Translations under genes and position numbers: made by a program
Shown: one piece after another, positions 34,182 to 44,322 of the stretch
How the letters are laid out: every line of letters begins with the position of its first letter
Numbering within the stretch: the stretch's first letter is position 1
Assembly: GCA_023512345.1 (NCBI GenBank)
Contig: JAILZT010000005.1
Span: 124,001 to 188,000, forward strand
DNA length: 64,000 bases
Source: Paenibacillus sp.
GTDB lineage: Bacteria > Bacillota > Bacilli > Paenibacillales > Paenibacillaceae
Direction: 5' to 3'
Notes under the pieces: model-generated
The model's database searches: none
The model's input: the letters and a program-made list of their open reading frames with translations, nothing else
Told to the model about the DNA's origin: nothing

Positions 34182-36827
34182 TTACGAGCTGATACGGTTA
34201 TGTTGATACTGTTCCAAAGATATAAGCACCTCTCGCGGTTTACTGCCTTCATAGGAACCAATTACACCTCTGGCTTCCATTGAATCAATTAACCGTGCGG
34301 CACGAGTATAACCTACCCGCATGCGCCGCTGCAGCAGAGATACCGAAGCCTGCTTTGCTTCCAATACGATTTGTACGGCCTGTTCATAAAGCTCATCCTG
34401 AGGCTCTTGATCCACCGAGTTCGAATCATCGACCTCAGGGACAATAGAATCATCGTAATTCGCTTCAGCTTGTCCACTTACATATTGAACGATAGTTTCA
34501 ACTTCCTGATCACTCAAGAAGGCACCTTGTACACGGATTGGTTTGGATGAGCCCATCGGCAGGAAGAGCATATCCCCGCGACCCAGCAGCTTCTCTGCTC
34601 CACCCATATCTAAAATAGTACGCGAATCCACTGAAGAGGAAACGCCAAAAGCTATCCGTGAAGGGATATTGGCCTTAATGACCCCAGTAATTACATCAAC
34701 AGAGGGACGTTGTGTTGCTATGATCAGGTGAATCCCCGCAGCACGCGCCATTTGAGCAAGTCGGCAAATGGCGTCCTCCACATCATTGGCGGCAACCATC
34801 ATTAAGTCTGCAAGCTCGTCCACAATAACAACGATATAAGGAAGTACCGCATCCGGGTTATCCTTCATGAGTGTATTATAACCTTCTACATTACGCGTAC
34901 CCGATTTAGAGAAAAGCTCGTATCTTTTCTCCATCTCTACGACGATTTTCTTAAGCGCCAGACTTGCACGCTTGGGATCCGTTACTACGGGTGCAAGCAA
35001 ATGAGGAATGCCGTTATATACATTAAGCTCAACCATTTTAGGATCAACCATCAGAAACTTAACTTCATTAGGCTTAGCCTTATATAAGATACTTGTAATG
35101 ATACCGTTAATACAAACGGATTTGCCTGAACCGGTAGCACCTGCAACTAGCAGATGGGGCATTCTGGCCAGATTACCAATGATCGTCTGCCCTGATATAT
35201 CCCGACCGAAAGCAATGGTCAGCTTCGATTCAGCATCCTGAAACGTTTGTGTCTCCATGACCTCTCGCATTGTCACAATGGATACCTCGGAATTTGGCAC
35301 CTCAATACCGATAGCAGATTTGCCGGGAATCGGGGCCTCCATACGAATATCCTTGGCGGCTAGAGCGAGAGCGATATCATCCGTAAGGTTAACAATCCGA
35401 CTTACTTTAACACCTATATCGGGTTGAATTTCATACCGAGTAACGGCAGGCCCTCTAACGACCTCAAGCACCTTGGCCCGAACGCCGAAGCTCTCAAGGG
35501 TTGCTTCAAGCTTCCGCGCGGTTTGCATATAATCATTCTGATCACCAGCTTTGCCCGAATTGCTTGGTTTGGTTAACAGTCTGAAAGGTGGCAATTTATA
35601 TGGTTTAGGCGGCGGAGGAAGCGGTGGTGTTATGACCAGCTCCTCTTCTACACCAGGACCCATTGTTCCATCTACACCCTTTTCGACATTATCCTCTACA
35701 GGATTAAGAACTTCGGCACCTGCTGGTGAAATTTCAAGTTCTTGCTCTATGGCCCCACTCCGTGCAGTTGGCGAGAACTCCCCCCATTCCTCCCGATCTT
35801 CTTCACTCAACCCCTCTGAACGAATATGCTCGAAGAAATCACGGATAATAGGCGTTACCGGTTCAAAGTCATCTTCCACGAACTCATTATCGGGGTCGAA
35901 TGGAGTAACATCATCTGTAAGAACAGAGCTGCCTGCTAAACCCGTAATGATAGGACCCCCCTGTTCAGACTGTTCAACTTCATTCACATCATCTATGGCA
36001 TCATTATTTTTAGTCGACTGGGATGAAGTCCACTGTGCCAATCTTTTGAAAAAAAGCGGCTGTTTGCGACTCGGCAAAGGTTGTTCACCTTCATTGTAAT
36101 CCTCATCATCATCAAGATCCTCATCCTGAATAACAGGTTCTTTCTTACCTTTAGCAGCTCGTGTACTAGTTACAGGCACTGCTTGTGGCCGATTGGCCGC
36201 TCTAAGTCTTATGCTATCTACAAGTTTAACTGCACGAACACGCAGCAGTCCAAATAAGTCTACATAAGAAAGATTCGTAATCAGCATAAAACTTATCGCA
36301 ATCATTACAATCATCAACAGCTTCGCACCTAGATTTCCGAACAACCAGAGCAGTGCAGCATACTCAAGAGCTCCGATATAACCACCGCTGATATCTTTGC
36401 CCAGCATAAATACTTCGGTGTTGTTCGAGCTTGGTGATAGTGCTCCGCTCAAATCTTTATGTATTTGTGAAAAGACATTCTCAGGATGGAGCATGGACAA
36501 CGGTCCGAGCTTTTGCTCCATCGCCGAGATGCTGCTCATCAGACAAAGAGACATCACAAGAAGTACAACCCCTGATTGGCGGCTGTTCCATGAAGATGGC
36601 CATCTCCGATGAATCATAACCATAAGCCCATAAAAAATACCTATAAGAGGCAGAACAAAATAAAATCTGCCCAATAAATATCCCGCCATGCTCGAAAGTG
36701 AACGACCAACCGCCGCTTCACCAGACAAGGCAATGACAGAGATAGTGATCAATAATATCCCATATATCTCATATTTCAAAACACTGCCAAGCAGCACTTT
36801 TTTCTTTCTTTTTTTACGTTTTGCCAT
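34182..36827 (-). CDS. ftsK: DNA translocase FtsK/SpoIIIE
   Basis: Septal DNA pump; this locus corresponds to spoIIIE of B. subtilis, which moves the chromosome into the forespore. The 881-residue protein has four N-terminal membrane helices (about 15-165), an acidic low-complexity linker (about 200-420), the RecA-like motor with Walker A GATGSGKS and Walker [16 protein letters not shown], and a C-terminal gamma winged helix ([18 protein letters not shown]). Start ATG 36827 ([10 protein letters not shown]) follows GGGGGTGG; the 31-codon longer frame is rejected. Confidence 0.95.
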   Translation of the reverse strand: MAKRKKRKKKVLLGSVLKYEIYGILLITISVIALSGEAAVGRSLSSMAGYLLGRFYFVLPLIGIFYGLMVMIHRRWPSSWNSRQSGVVLLVMSLCLMSSISAMEQKLGPLSMLHPENVFSQIHKDLSGALSPSSNNTEVFMLGKDISGGYIGALEYAALLWLFGNLGAKLLMIVMIAISFMLITNLSYVDLFGLLRVRAVKLVDSIRLRAANRPQAVPVTSTRAAKGKKEPVIQDEDLDDDEDYNEGEQPLPSRKQPLFFKRLAQWTSSQSTKNNDAIDDVNEVEQSEQGGPIITGLAGSSVLTDDVTPFDPDNEFVEDDFEPVTPIIRDFFEHIRSEGLSEEDREEWGEFSPTARSGAIEQELEISPAGAEVLNPVEDNVEKGVDGTMGPGVEEELVITPPLPPPPKPYKLPPFRLLTKPSNSGKAGDQNDYMQTARKLEATLESFGVRAKVLEVVRGPAVTRYEIQPDIGVKVSRIVNLTDDIALALAAKDIRMEAPIPGKSAIGIEVPNSEVSIVTMREVMETQTFQDAESKLTIAFGRDISGQTIIGNLARMPHLLVAGATGSGKSVCINGIITSILYKAKPNEVKFLMVDPKMVELNVYNGIPHLLAPVVTDPKRASLALKKIVVEMEKRYELFSKSGTRNVEGYNTLMKDNPDAVLPYIVVIVDELADLMMVAANDVEDAICRLAQMARAAGIHLIIATQRPSVDVITGVIKANIPSRIAFGVSSSVDSRTILDMGGAEKLLGRGDMLFLPMGSSKPIRVQGAFLSDQEVETIVQYVSGQAEANYDDSIVPEVDDSNSVDQEPQDELYEQAVQIVLEAKQASVSLLQRRMRVGYTRAARLIDSMEARGVIGSYEGSKPREVLISLEQYQHNRISS

Positions 36828-36938
36828 AAAAGCCACCCCCAAGAACAACATTATACCATATAATGGGGTGGCGTACCTATGTTCTCTTTTGTCACATATT
36901 GCATTATTGTGCAATCGCAAATTACACTCATAACAACC

Positions 36939-37163
36939 TCATGAATGGCTTGATATATAAGTGATTATTGCACCCGGGGAGAGTGCAGGATCTAAATACC
37001 GATGCAATGGACAGTCTATTAGACGGACGATTCGAGCTCGGCCTTGATCCAAGGGTTCAACCTCCATCAACATCCCTTCCTGACGAAGTTCAAGTAGGTT
37101 GGGGGAACCATTCCATGCCCCTTCCCACACCTGATCCATTGGCATTACCGTATAAAGTGTCAT
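36939..37163 (-). CDS. ylzJ: YlzJ-like protein
   Basis: A 74-residue small protein conserved next to tepA in Bacillales ([22 protein letters not shown]-type centre, [10 protein letters not shown] end). The function is unknown. Its ATG overlaps the tepA TGA by four bases, so the two are translationally coupled. Confidence 0.88.
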   Translation of the reverse strand: MTLYTVMPMDQVWEGAWNGSPNLLELRQEGMLMEVEPLDQGRARIVRLIDCPLHRYLDPALSPGAIITYISSHS

Positions 37164-37936
37164 TGGGTTAACCCTCCATTAAGGGTCTGTGGGGTTATTG
37201 TAGTTCCGATTAAGCTATTCAAATGTGCAAGAGCTGCTCCAATCCCTCCTACCTCATCCATAAGACCGTATTTAACAGCGTCATGCCCCCCAACAGCAGT
37301 CCCAATATCACGATTTAATTCCCCTGTTTTAAACATGAGATTCTTGAAAGCTTCTTCCGTAATCCTCGAATGACTCGTTACAAAATTAACTACTCGATCC
37401 TGCATCTTTTCCATATATTCGAAGGTCTGCGGAACTCCAATCACAAGACCATTCATCCGGATAGGATGTATAGTCATCGTGGCACTCTCCGCAATAATGG
37501 AGTAGTTAGAGGATACTGCGATTGGTACCCCTATACTATGGCCACCGCCTATAACTACCGTTACTGTCGGTTTCGAGAGAGAGGCGATCATCTCCGCTAT
37601 GGCAAGACCCGCTTCCACATCTCCTCCCACCGTATTCAAAATAATTAGCAGTCCTTTAATGCTTTTGCTTTGCTCTGCAGCCACTAATTGTGGAATGATA
37701 TGCTCATATTTCGTTGTTTTATTATGTGGAGGAAGCACGAGATGCCCTTCTATCTGACCTATTATGGTCATACAAAAAATATCCGGTTCTCCGTTAGGAA
37801 CAACATTTTGTCCCAGTTCTTTTACAGCACCTATTGTTCCGAGCTCGGGATTAGGAATGTTTTCCGTTCTTACTGGAACCGTAATTGTCTCTTCATTCCT
37901 AGGCTCTTGATCTTGGGATACCCTGTTATTTGCCAT
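37160..37936 (-). CDS. tepA: ClpP-type protease TepA (translocation-enhancing protein)
   Basis: A ClpP/SppA-like serine protease of 258 residues, reported in B. subtilis to aid protein secretion and degrade small spore proteins at outgrowth. The nucleophile Ser lies in [11 protein letters not shown] and the His in [10 protein letters not shown]. There is no signal peptide. ATG 37936 ([10 protein letters not shown]) has GGGAGTG 12 bases upstream; the 11-codon longer frame is less likely. Confidence 0.92.
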   Translation of the reverse strand: MANNRVSQDQEPRNEETITVPVRTENIPNPELGTIGAVKELGQNVVPNGEPDIFCMTIIGQIEGHLVLPPHNKTTKYEHIIPQLVAAEQSKSIKGLLIILNTVGGDVEAGLAIAEMIASLSKPTVTVVIGGGHSIGVPIAVSSNYSIIAESATMTIHPIRMNGLVIGVPQTFEYMEKMQDRVVNFVTSHSRITEEAFKNLMFKTGELNRDIGTAVGGHDAVKYGLMDEVGGIGAALAHLNSLIGTTITPQTLNGGLTQ

Positions 37937-38062
37937 TGTTAAAAAGCACTCCCTTCCGCTTGCAGCCAAAGTTGCTGCAGCATGTTAACTTGCCTTAGTA
38001 TGACATCACAGGGCACAGCATTATTCAGTGTACGTGGATTAAGTTTGCGGAATACAACACAA

Positions 38063-38112
38063 AAAAGCCCCCTCTCTCCGGAAACCGTCCAATATTTCCG
38101 GGAGAAGGGACT
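38063..38112 (-). terminator. Terminator of the RNase J gene
   Basis: AAGCCCCCTCTCTCCGGAAA pairs with TTTCCGGGAGAAGGGACTT. A T-run follows on the minus strand. Confidence 0.8.
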
Positions 38113-38149
38113 TATTTGCCCTGCAAATATAATTTAAGGAGAGTTCTCC

Positions 38150-39829
38150 TTATACTTCCATAATAATCGGTAAAATCATCGGTCTGCGGCGAGTTTGCTC
38201 ATACAAGAAACGGCCGAGGGAATCTTTTACGCTTGTTTTGAGGGAAGCCCATTCATTGACTTTCTCACTCATGAGACGTTGCAGTGTGCCGGATACAATT
38301 CGGTTAGCTTCGTCAAGCAGCCCTTCCGATTCACGTACATATACGAATCCACGCGAAATAATATCAGGTCCTGAAACGATAGCTCCGTTCTGCTTGCTTA
38401 GGGTTACCACGACAACAAGTATACCGTCTTGGGAGAGCAGCTTGCGGTCACGCAGCACGATGTTACCTACATCACCGACACCTAGACCGTCAATCAATAC
38501 ATTCCCGGCAGTTACCTTCCCTGCTCTACGTGCCACACCATTCGCAATTTCAACGACTTCACCAAGTTCAGTAATAAAAATATTACTTGGCTCAACGCCC
38601 ACGGATTCGGCCAATAATGCATGCTTGCGCTGCATCCGGAATTCACCGTGAATTGGAATGAAATACTTAGGTTTCATCAGGTTAAGCATCAGCTTCAGTT
38701 CTTCTTGGCTACCATGTCCAGAGACGTGAACGCCGGAATTGGAGCCGCTATAGATTACGTTAGCACCCAGGCGGAACAATTCGTCGATAGTACGGCCTAC
38801 GTACTTCTCATTACCCGGAACTGGAGTAGCCGCAATAATAACAGTATCACCAGGCATAATATCAACCTTACGGTGACTGGAGCGTGCCATGCGTGTCAAT
38901 GCAGACATTGGCTCGCCTTGACTGCCTGTGCAAAGAACGACAACACGGTTAGCCGCCATTCTGTTCATTTCTTCCGGCTCAATCAGCATGCCATCCGGTA
39001 CATTCAGATATCCTAGTTCAGAGGCGATGGATACAACATTCACCATACTGCGTCCGATAACTGTTATCTTACGTCCCGTTGATTCAGCTGCATTTACTAC
39101 TTGTTGAATACGGTGTACGTTGGATGCGAAGGTCGCTACAACGACGCGCTGCTCAGCCTTGCGGAAAATATCCTCCAAAACAATACCGACATTTTTCTCT
39201 GAAGGTGTGAACCCTGGCTTCTCAGCATTGGTACTATCAGATAAAAGTGCAAGCACGCCTTTGGTTCCAATTTCTGCCATGCGGTGCAGATTCGCAAACT
39301 GACCATTAACTGGGGTATGGTCAAATTTGAAGTCGCCCGTATGAACTACATTACCTTCCGGTGTTTCGATACAAACTCCGACAGAATCCGGAATACTGTG
39401 GTTAGTTCTGAAGAAAGTTGCCTTTAGAGAAGTACCCAGTTGAATTTCTGAATCTTCGTGAATCAAGATCCGTTTGGTATCTCCAAGCAGATTAGCTTCC
39501 TTCAGCTTGTTTTCCACAAGACCTAACGTTAATCTTGTTCCGTACACGGGAACATTCAAATTCTTCAAGACATAAGGCAGACCACCGATATGGTCTTCAT
39601 GTCCGTGCGTAAGAATGATACCTCTTACCTTATCGCGATTTTCCGTCAAATACGAAATGTCAGGAATAACGATATCAATACCGAGCATATCCTCTTCAGG
39701 GAACTTAAGTCCCGCATCCACGACTACAATATCTGCTCCATATTGAACTACATACATGTTCTTCCCGATTTCGCCGACTCCGCCCAAAGCGAATATCGTC
39801 AATTTATCGTTGTTGGTTTTTTTGGACAA
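38150..39829 (-). CDS. rnjB: Ribonuclease J
   Basis: Beta-CASP metallo-beta-lactamase nuclease with 5' exo- and endonuclease activity on RNA. The 559-residue protein has the full zinc motif HGHEDHIGG (about 73-81), a later TGDFKFDHTP Asp, beta-CASP motifs (SDSTNAEKPGFTPSE, PIHGEFRMQ) and a C-terminal dimerisation domain. The position between dapA and tepA matches B. subtilis rnjB, while the intact catalytic motif is J1-like; the symbol rests on position. The start is TTG at 39829 with AGGAGGG upstream. A long untranslated leader precedes it. Confidence 0.93.
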   Translation of the reverse strand: MSKKTNNDKLTIFALGGVGEIGKNMYVVQYGADIVVVDAGLKFPEEDMLGIDIVIPDISYLTENRDKVRGIILTHGHEDHIGGLPYVLKNLNVPVYGTRLTLGLVENKLKEANLLGDTKRILIHEDSEIQLGTSLKATFFRTNHSIPDSVGVCIETPEGNVVHTGDFKFDHTPVNGQFANLHRMAEIGTKGVLALLSDSTNAEKPGFTPSEKNVGIVLEDIFRKAEQRVVVATFASNVHRIQQVVNAAESTGRKITVIGRSMVNVVSIASELGYLNVPDGMLIEPEEMNRMAANRVVVLCTGSQGEPMSALTRMARSSHRKVDIMPGDTVIIAATPVPGNEKYVGRTIDELFRLGANVIYSGSNSGVHVSGHGSQEELKLMLNLMKPKYFIPIHGEFRMQRKHALLAESVGVEPSNIFITELGEVVEIANGVARRAGKVTAGNVLIDGLGVGDVGNIVLRDRKLLSQDGILVVVVTLSKQNGAIVSGPDIISRGFVYVRESEGLLDEANRIVSGTLQRLMSEKVNEWASLKTSVKDSLGRFLYEQTRRRPMILPIIMEV

Positions 39830-40170
39830 ATGAATCTAACCCTCCTATGATGTTGGACGTCATACTATTATTTTAAACATTGAACTTCAATATCTCAGCG
39901 GCGCTGAACACATTCTTCAAACTGCTGAAAGCTTCCGGAAGCAACAAGGAAATTCCGAAAATCTGCATTATTGTCAATTCTAAAGCTCCCGATTCCGGGC
40001 AGTAATTACCATTCTCGAGCCGAAAACCGCCGTCAAATTCACTGCCGCGCCCCTCGCGCGAAACTTTATCCTACAGTAGGCAGACTTATCCAGGGACCTA
40101 TCCTGTCTCACAATGCTTACACATTGACGGAAGATTACCGCATATTTAATTTTAACCGCACCCAGTCACT
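39830..40170 (-). promoter_or_regulatory. Long, structured 5' leader of the RNase J gene
   Basis: No gene is visible. On the minus strand there are several GC-rich inverted repeats, for example CCCGGAATCGGG and GCGCGAGGGGCGC, in an otherwise AT-rich gap. It lies between a plausible promoter near 40178-40207 and the start codon, so it would be transcribed. Confidence 0.35.
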
Positions 40171-40177
40171 TATCCAT

Positions 40178-40207
40178 ATTATACATGATTTTTTTGTCAA
40201 AAGACAA
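40178..40207 (-). promoter_or_regulatory. Possible promoter of the RNase J gene
   Basis: On the minus strand TTGTCT, an 18-base spacer, then a perfect TATAAT. A TTGACA also lies 11 bases before the TATAAT but is too close to be its -35. Confidence 0.4.
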
Positions 40208-40292
40208 GTCGTCCACTCCATATCATTATTATTCCCCTAAAAGCTGAGCGTTATTTAAATAATTTGTTGGTGTCTGATGTGCAAAAATCACG

Positions 40293-40327
40293 CAAAAAAA
40301 ACCGGTTCTCTAAAGAGATACCGGTTA
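40293..40327 (-). terminator. Terminator of the dpa-dap operon
   Basis: On the minus strand AACCGGTATCTC-TTTA-GAGAACCGGTT followed by eight T, about 40 bases after dapA. Confidence 0.92.
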
Positions 40328-40366
40328 TCATTAAGTATGGTATATTCTGTAATCGCAATAATGTAA

Positions 40367-41242
40367 TTATTTCAGCAGAGCTTCTATAAATGCCGCTTCG
40401 TCTACAGTTGGTGCCATTAAGGGCAGTCGCACAGAGCCAACTTTCAAGCCCCGCATCTCTAAAGCATATTTCACAGCTGAAGGATTCGGCAGAGGTTGCG
40501 GACATTCGAATAACCCTTTGAATATAGGGAAAAGTTTGCGGTGTATTTCTCCAGAACGTCTAACATCACCAGCAATATAAGCTGCAATCATCTCAGACAT
40601 TTGCGCTCCAACTATATGACTGGCTACACTGATAATCCCATGCCCTCCCACTGCCAAAGTTGGCAATGCTGCAGCATCGTCACCCGAATACACATGAAAA
40701 TCCTGAGGACATCCTGCGGCAATCAGGGTAACCTGATCCACCGACACACATTCTTTAATGGCAACGATGTTCGTTATTTGGGCCAATCGTATCGTTGTAG
40801 CCGCAGTCATACATACACCAGTCCTGCTTGGAACATTGTAGAGAATGAGGGGGAGGTCCGTCTCAGCCGCAATATGATTAAAATGCTGAAACAGTCCTTC
40901 CTGATTCGGCTTGTTGTAATACGGAACCACCAATAAGGCTCCGTCCACCCCCAGTTTCTCTGCTTCCTTCGTCAGGTGAATCGAATGTTTAGTGCTATTA
41001 CTGCCCGTGCCTGCAATAACTTTGCATCGGCCCCGCGCCTTTTCTTTTACAAAGGAAAATAATTGGAGTTTTTCATCATCGGTCAGAGTAGGAGATTCTC
41101 CAGTCGTCCCGCAGACAACCAAACCTTCTGTTTTCTGATCCTCTATTAAATAATCAACAAGCCTCGAGGTTTCTTCCCAATTGATCTCTCCTGCCTCGTC
41201 AAAAGGGGTGACCATGGCGGTAATTAATCGTCCGAAATCCAC
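40367..41242 (-). CDS. dapA: 4-hydroxy-tetrahydrodipicolinate synthase
   Basis: Condenses pyruvate with aspartate semialdehyde, the first step towards diaminopimelate, lysine and spore dipicolinate. A 291-residue TIM barrel with CGTTGESPT, Tyr135 and Arg140 in YNVPSRTG, and Schiff-base Lys163 in AIKECVS. The start is GTG at 41242 after AGGAGGAATTCAA. It is the last gene of dpaA-dpaB-asd-dapG-dapA, so it supplies the substrate of the dipicolinate synthase encoded upstream. Confidence 0.97.
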   Translation of the reverse strand: MDFGRLITAMVTPFDEAGEINWEETSRLVDYLIEDQKTEGLVVCGTTGESPTLTDDEKLQLFSFVKEKARGRCKVIAGTGSNSTKHSIHLTKEAEKLGVDGALLVVPYYNKPNQEGLFQHFNHIAAETDLPLILYNVPSRTGVCMTAATTIRLAQITNIVAIKECVSVDQVTLIAAGCPQDFHVYSGDDAAALPTLAVGGHGIISVASHIVGAQMSEMIAAYIAGDVRRSGEIHRKLFPIFKGLFECPQPLPNPSAVKYALEMRGLKVGSVRLPLMAPTVDEAAFIEALLK

Positions 41243-41256
41243 TTGAATTCCTCCTC

Positions 41257-42480
41257 CTAACGGTGAAGTTCAAACTTGGCATGAAGGGAACGCAGCGACT
41301 GTACCATATCCTCTTTTTTTACTAGCACCCATATCGTTGTGTTGGAATCCGCAGATTGTAGTATCTGGATATTCTGAGAACTTAAAGCCTCTACGACACG
41401 AGCCATAATACCTGGAACTCCGTTAATTCCGCCGCCGATAACAGATACCTTAGCACACCCCGATAAGCTCTTCGGACGCAGGCCAAGCTCCTGAAGTACC
41501 GAAATCGCTTTTTCCGAGTTGTTGTCGAATACAGTGTACACAGCTCCCGTTGGCGTTACATTAATAAAGTCTACACTAATGCCATTATCCGCCATGCTTT
41601 TGAAAATTTGCAGTTGAACGCCTCCGACATTTCCATCCGGGCAATCCACTGAAATTTGAGTAATATTGCTTACATAGGCAATACCCGTAACAAAGCGGTC
41701 AACTATACCACCGTTTTGCATATCATTAAATCCTTCTTGAAGGGTAACCAGCGTTCCTTCCCCTTCTGAAAACGTTGAACGTACACGCACAGGAATTTGT
41801 GCCTGCATAGCGATCTCAACGGCACGCGGGTGAATCACTTTTGCACCTTGATATGCCATGTTGCAAATTTCAGTATATGTCATATAAGCCAAAGGCTTCG
41901 CATCTTCTACAATACGTGGATCAGCAGTTAATATGCCATCAACATCCGTATAGATGTCTACCATATCTGCACGGAGTGCTGCACCCAATGCCGTCGCGGA
42001 GGTGTCGCTTCCTCCCCGTCCAAGCGTTGTAAAGTCACCCGCCTCAGTTTGACCCTGAAAGCCTGTTACTATTACAACCTTTTGGTCTCTCAGCTCACGC
42101 ATAATGCGTTCAGGCCGAACGTCAAGGATTCTCGCATTACCGAAGCTATTGTCTGTTAAAAAACCAGCCTGAGCCCCTGTAAGCACCGTAGAAGGGATTC
42201 CCTCCATCTGAAGGAGGCTGCACAGTGTTGTAGCGGAAATGATCTCTCCGCAGCTCATTAGCAGATCCTTCTCACGATCCGGCAGCGAATTGCCGTTCTG
42301 GACAGCCCAATCCAGCAAAGTATCGGTAGCGTAAGGCTCCCCTTTCCGGCCCATTGCTGAAACAACGATAACAAGACTGTATCCATTGACCAATTCACGT
42401 TTCACATGACCAATAACATGCTCTCTGGCCTGAGGGGTGGAAAGTGAGGTTCCACCGAATTTTTGCACTAAAATACCCAT
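41257..42480 (-). CDS. dapG: Aspartate kinase I
   Basis: Phosphorylates aspartate at the head of the pathway. The 407-residue protein starts at ATG 42480 (MGILVQKFGGTSLS) behind GGAGGAATTATAC and has the kinase motif KFGGTS, GRGGSDTSA, and two C-terminal ACT domains (about 265-400) for feedback control; in B. subtilis DapG responds to meso-diaminopimelate. Operon position matches. Confidence 0.96.
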   Translation of the reverse strand: MGILVQKFGGTSLSTPQAREHVIGHVKRELVNGYSLVIVVSAMGRKGEPYATDTLLDWAVQNGNSLPDREKDLLMSCGEIISATTLCSLLQMEGIPSTVLTGAQAGFLTDNSFGNARILDVRPERIMRELRDQKVVIVTGFQGQTEAGDFTTLGRGGSDTSATALGAALRADMVDIYTDVDGILTADPRIVEDAKPLAYMTYTEICNMAYQGAKVIHPRAVEIAMQAQIPVRVRSTFSEGEGTLVTLQEGFNDMQNGGIVDRFVTGIAYVSNITQISVDCPDGNVGGVQLQIFKSMADNGISVDFINVTPTGAVYTVFDNNSEKAISVLQELGLRPKSLSGCAKVSVIGGGINGVPGIMARVVEALSSQNIQILQSADSNTTIWVLVKKEDMVQSLRSLHAKFELHR

Positions 42481-42592
42481 GTATAATTCCTCCATTACTA
42501 TGCAAGCACATCAACAAACACGCAAGATGACAACCCGTTAATGCGAGCCATGTCTCTTGCGCATTTCAAATTTTATGAAGACAAATGAGTGA

Positions 42593-42617
42593 ACCGTCCT
42601 CAGGAATTGAGGACGGT
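42593..42617 (-). promoter_or_regulatory. Hairpin between asd and dapG
   Basis: ACCGTCCTCA/TGAGGACGGT, a ten-base perfect stem in the 150-base gap, with no T-run. It may limit readthrough or set mRNA stability; a true terminator is unlikely. Confidence 0.4.
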
Positions 42618-42629
42618 ACCCTTGTAAGT

Positions 42630-43667
42630 TTATGATCTTTGCGAAGCGATGATCTCGGCAATCTGCACAGCATTCCAGGCAGCGCCTTTCATCAAATTAT
42701 CAGAGACAACCCACATATTAATACCACGTGTGTGCCCAAGATCTCTGCGAAGCCGTCCGACGAATACATCCGGTTTGCCTGCAGCATGGGTAGCCAGTGG
42801 ATAAGATTGAGTGGATGGATCATCGTTCAATGTAATTCCCGGTGCTGCAGACAGCAATTCACGGACATCGTCAAGCTCATAATCCGATTTCAATTCAACG
42901 TAAATCGATTCAGAGTGTCCATAGACTACCGGAATGCGAACACAGGTAGCTGTCACCTCAATAGAATCATCACCCATAATCTTCTTTGTTTCGTTTACCA
43001 TTTTCATCTCTTCCAACGTATAACCATTTTCATTGAACTTATCAATTTGAGGAATCGCATTAAAGGCGATTTGGTGTTTTACCGGAAGCGAACCTACCGG
43101 TAAAATATCCGGATTGATATCACCGCCCGCAAGCACTTCCTTACTTTGACGCATAAGTTCATCTATGGCACGAGCACCTGCACCCGAAACTGCTTGATAG
43201 GTGGATACGATAATACGGGCAATACCATATTTGTCCTGCAGCGGCTTCAAAGCAGCTACCATTTGAATAGTAGAACAGTTAGGATTAGCGATAATACCTT
43301 TATGGTTGTCAATTTGTTCAGGGTTAACCTCTGGAACAACCAGCGGTGTACCTGGGTCCATACGAAACGCATTTGTATTATCGATACAAACAGCTCCATG
43401 GCGGACTGCATGCGGCGCAAGCTCCTTACTAACATCTCCACCGGCGCTGAACAAGGCAATATCAATACCTTCAAAACTTTCGGGGGTAGCTACTTCCACT
43501 ACGATATCTTGGCCCTTAAAGTTTATAACTGAGCCTGCCGACCGCGGAGAAGATAACAGCTTCAGCTTGGAAATTGGAAAATCCCGTTTCTCCAAGAGAC
43601 CTATAATTTGTTCTCCTACCGCTCCTGTTGCTCCGACAACGGCCACATTAAACTTTACATTGCTCAT
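42630..43667 (-). CDS. asd: Aspartate-semialdehyde dehydrogenase
   Basis: NADPH-dependent reduction of aspartyl phosphate. A 345-residue protein with the Rossmann motif VVGATGAVGEQI, the catalytic Cys in ANPNCSTIQM (about 128-137) and the His region in RIPVVYGHSESI. ATG 43667 (MSNVKFNVAVVG) lies behind GGGGAGATGCACCAA. Confidence 0.97.
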   Translation of the reverse strand: MSNVKFNVAVVGATGAVGEQIIGLLEKRDFPISKLKLLSSPRSAGSVINFKGQDIVVEVATPESFEGIDIALFSAGGDVSKELAPHAVRHGAVCIDNTNAFRMDPGTPLVVPEVNPEQIDNHKGIIANPNCSTIQMVAALKPLQDKYGIARIIVSTYQAVSGAGARAIDELMRQSKEVLAGGDINPDILPVGSLPVKHQIAFNAIPQIDKFNENGYTLEEMKMVNETKKIMGDDSIEVTATCVRIPVVYGHSESIYVELKSDYELDDVRELLSAAPGITLNDDPSTQSYPLATHAAGKPDVFVGRLRRDLGHTRGINMWVVSDNLMKGAAWNAVQIAEIIASQRS

Positions 43668-43722
43668 TTGGTGCATCTCCCCTTCTATTAGTTGCAGCTG
43701 GATCTACTATGTCATCTAATTG

Positions 43723-44319
43723 CTAAGCTGAATCAAACCGTTCAACGATCATGGGTTGCAGCTGACTTCCCTGTAGAGCGGCATAGCAGGCCTCAGGAAT
43801 GAGATCCATCCGTGCTACTAGAGAATTTGGTTTCGCTAGCGGATTATCTTGGCCGAACGGAACAAAATAAATATTTTTGGCCACCAGCAGCTTCGCGAGA
43901 TTCGCAGCATTTAGACCTAGACCGTCGTTAGTCGATATCGCCAAAACAACAGGACGTCCGTTACGCATTTGCGACTTTGCCGCCATAAGTACTGGACTGT
44001 CTGTCATTGCGTTAGCCAGCTTGCTTAGGCTATTTCCAGTACAGGGTGCTATCGTAAGCACATCCAGTAACTTGGAAGGACCTAACGGTTCTGCTTCAAC
44101 AATTGTAGAAATGATATCATTACCTGTTATATCTTTCAACTGTTTTAGCCAATTTTCCGATGATCCAAACCTGGTATTCGTTGCTAACACTGATCCTGAA
44201 ACAATAGGAACAACATTGGCACCCCCATCCACGAAGCGCTGAATCTGCGGCATCACCTCAGCAAATGTGCAGTGGGAGCCGGTTATTGCATACCCGACTG
44301 TTTTTCCGTGCCAGTTCAT
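43723..44319 (-). CDS. dpaB: Dipicolinate synthase subunit B
   Basis: Flavoprotein-like subunit (198 residues) of the mother-cell enzyme that oxidises dihydrodipicolinate to dipicolinic acid. It shows VGYAITGSHCTFAEVMPQI and the FMN-type TIAPCTGNSLSKLANAMTD segment. The start lies three bases after dpaA; the GGGGGGATG ribosome site overlaps the dpaA stop. In B. subtilis the pair is under sigma-K. Confidence 0.96.
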   Translation of the reverse strand: MNWHGKTVGYAITGSHCTFAEVMPQIQRFVDGGANVVPIVSGSVLATNTRFGSSENWLKQLKDITGNDIISTIVEAEPLGPSKLLDVLTIAPCTGNSLSKLANAMTDSPVLMAAKSQMRNGRPVVLAISTNDGLGLNAANLAKLLVAKNIYFVPFGQDNPLAKPNSLVARMDLIPEACYAALQGSQLQPMIVERFDSA

Positions 44320-44322
44320 TAT

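Noticed and set aside
35551..36099. 182-codon plus-strand frame inside ftsK
   Set aside because: It is antisense to the acidic linker of FtsK, Ser/Pro-rich, with no ribosome site.
40195..40200. TTGACA as -35 of the RNase J promoter
   Set aside because: It is only 11 bases from TATAAT; the TTGTCT at 18 bases is a better, though weak, match.
42481..43722. Lysine riboswitch or T-box controlling asd/dapG
   Set aside because: The gaps around asd are too short and contain only a simple hairpin (42593-42617); no lysine-riboswitch core was seen.
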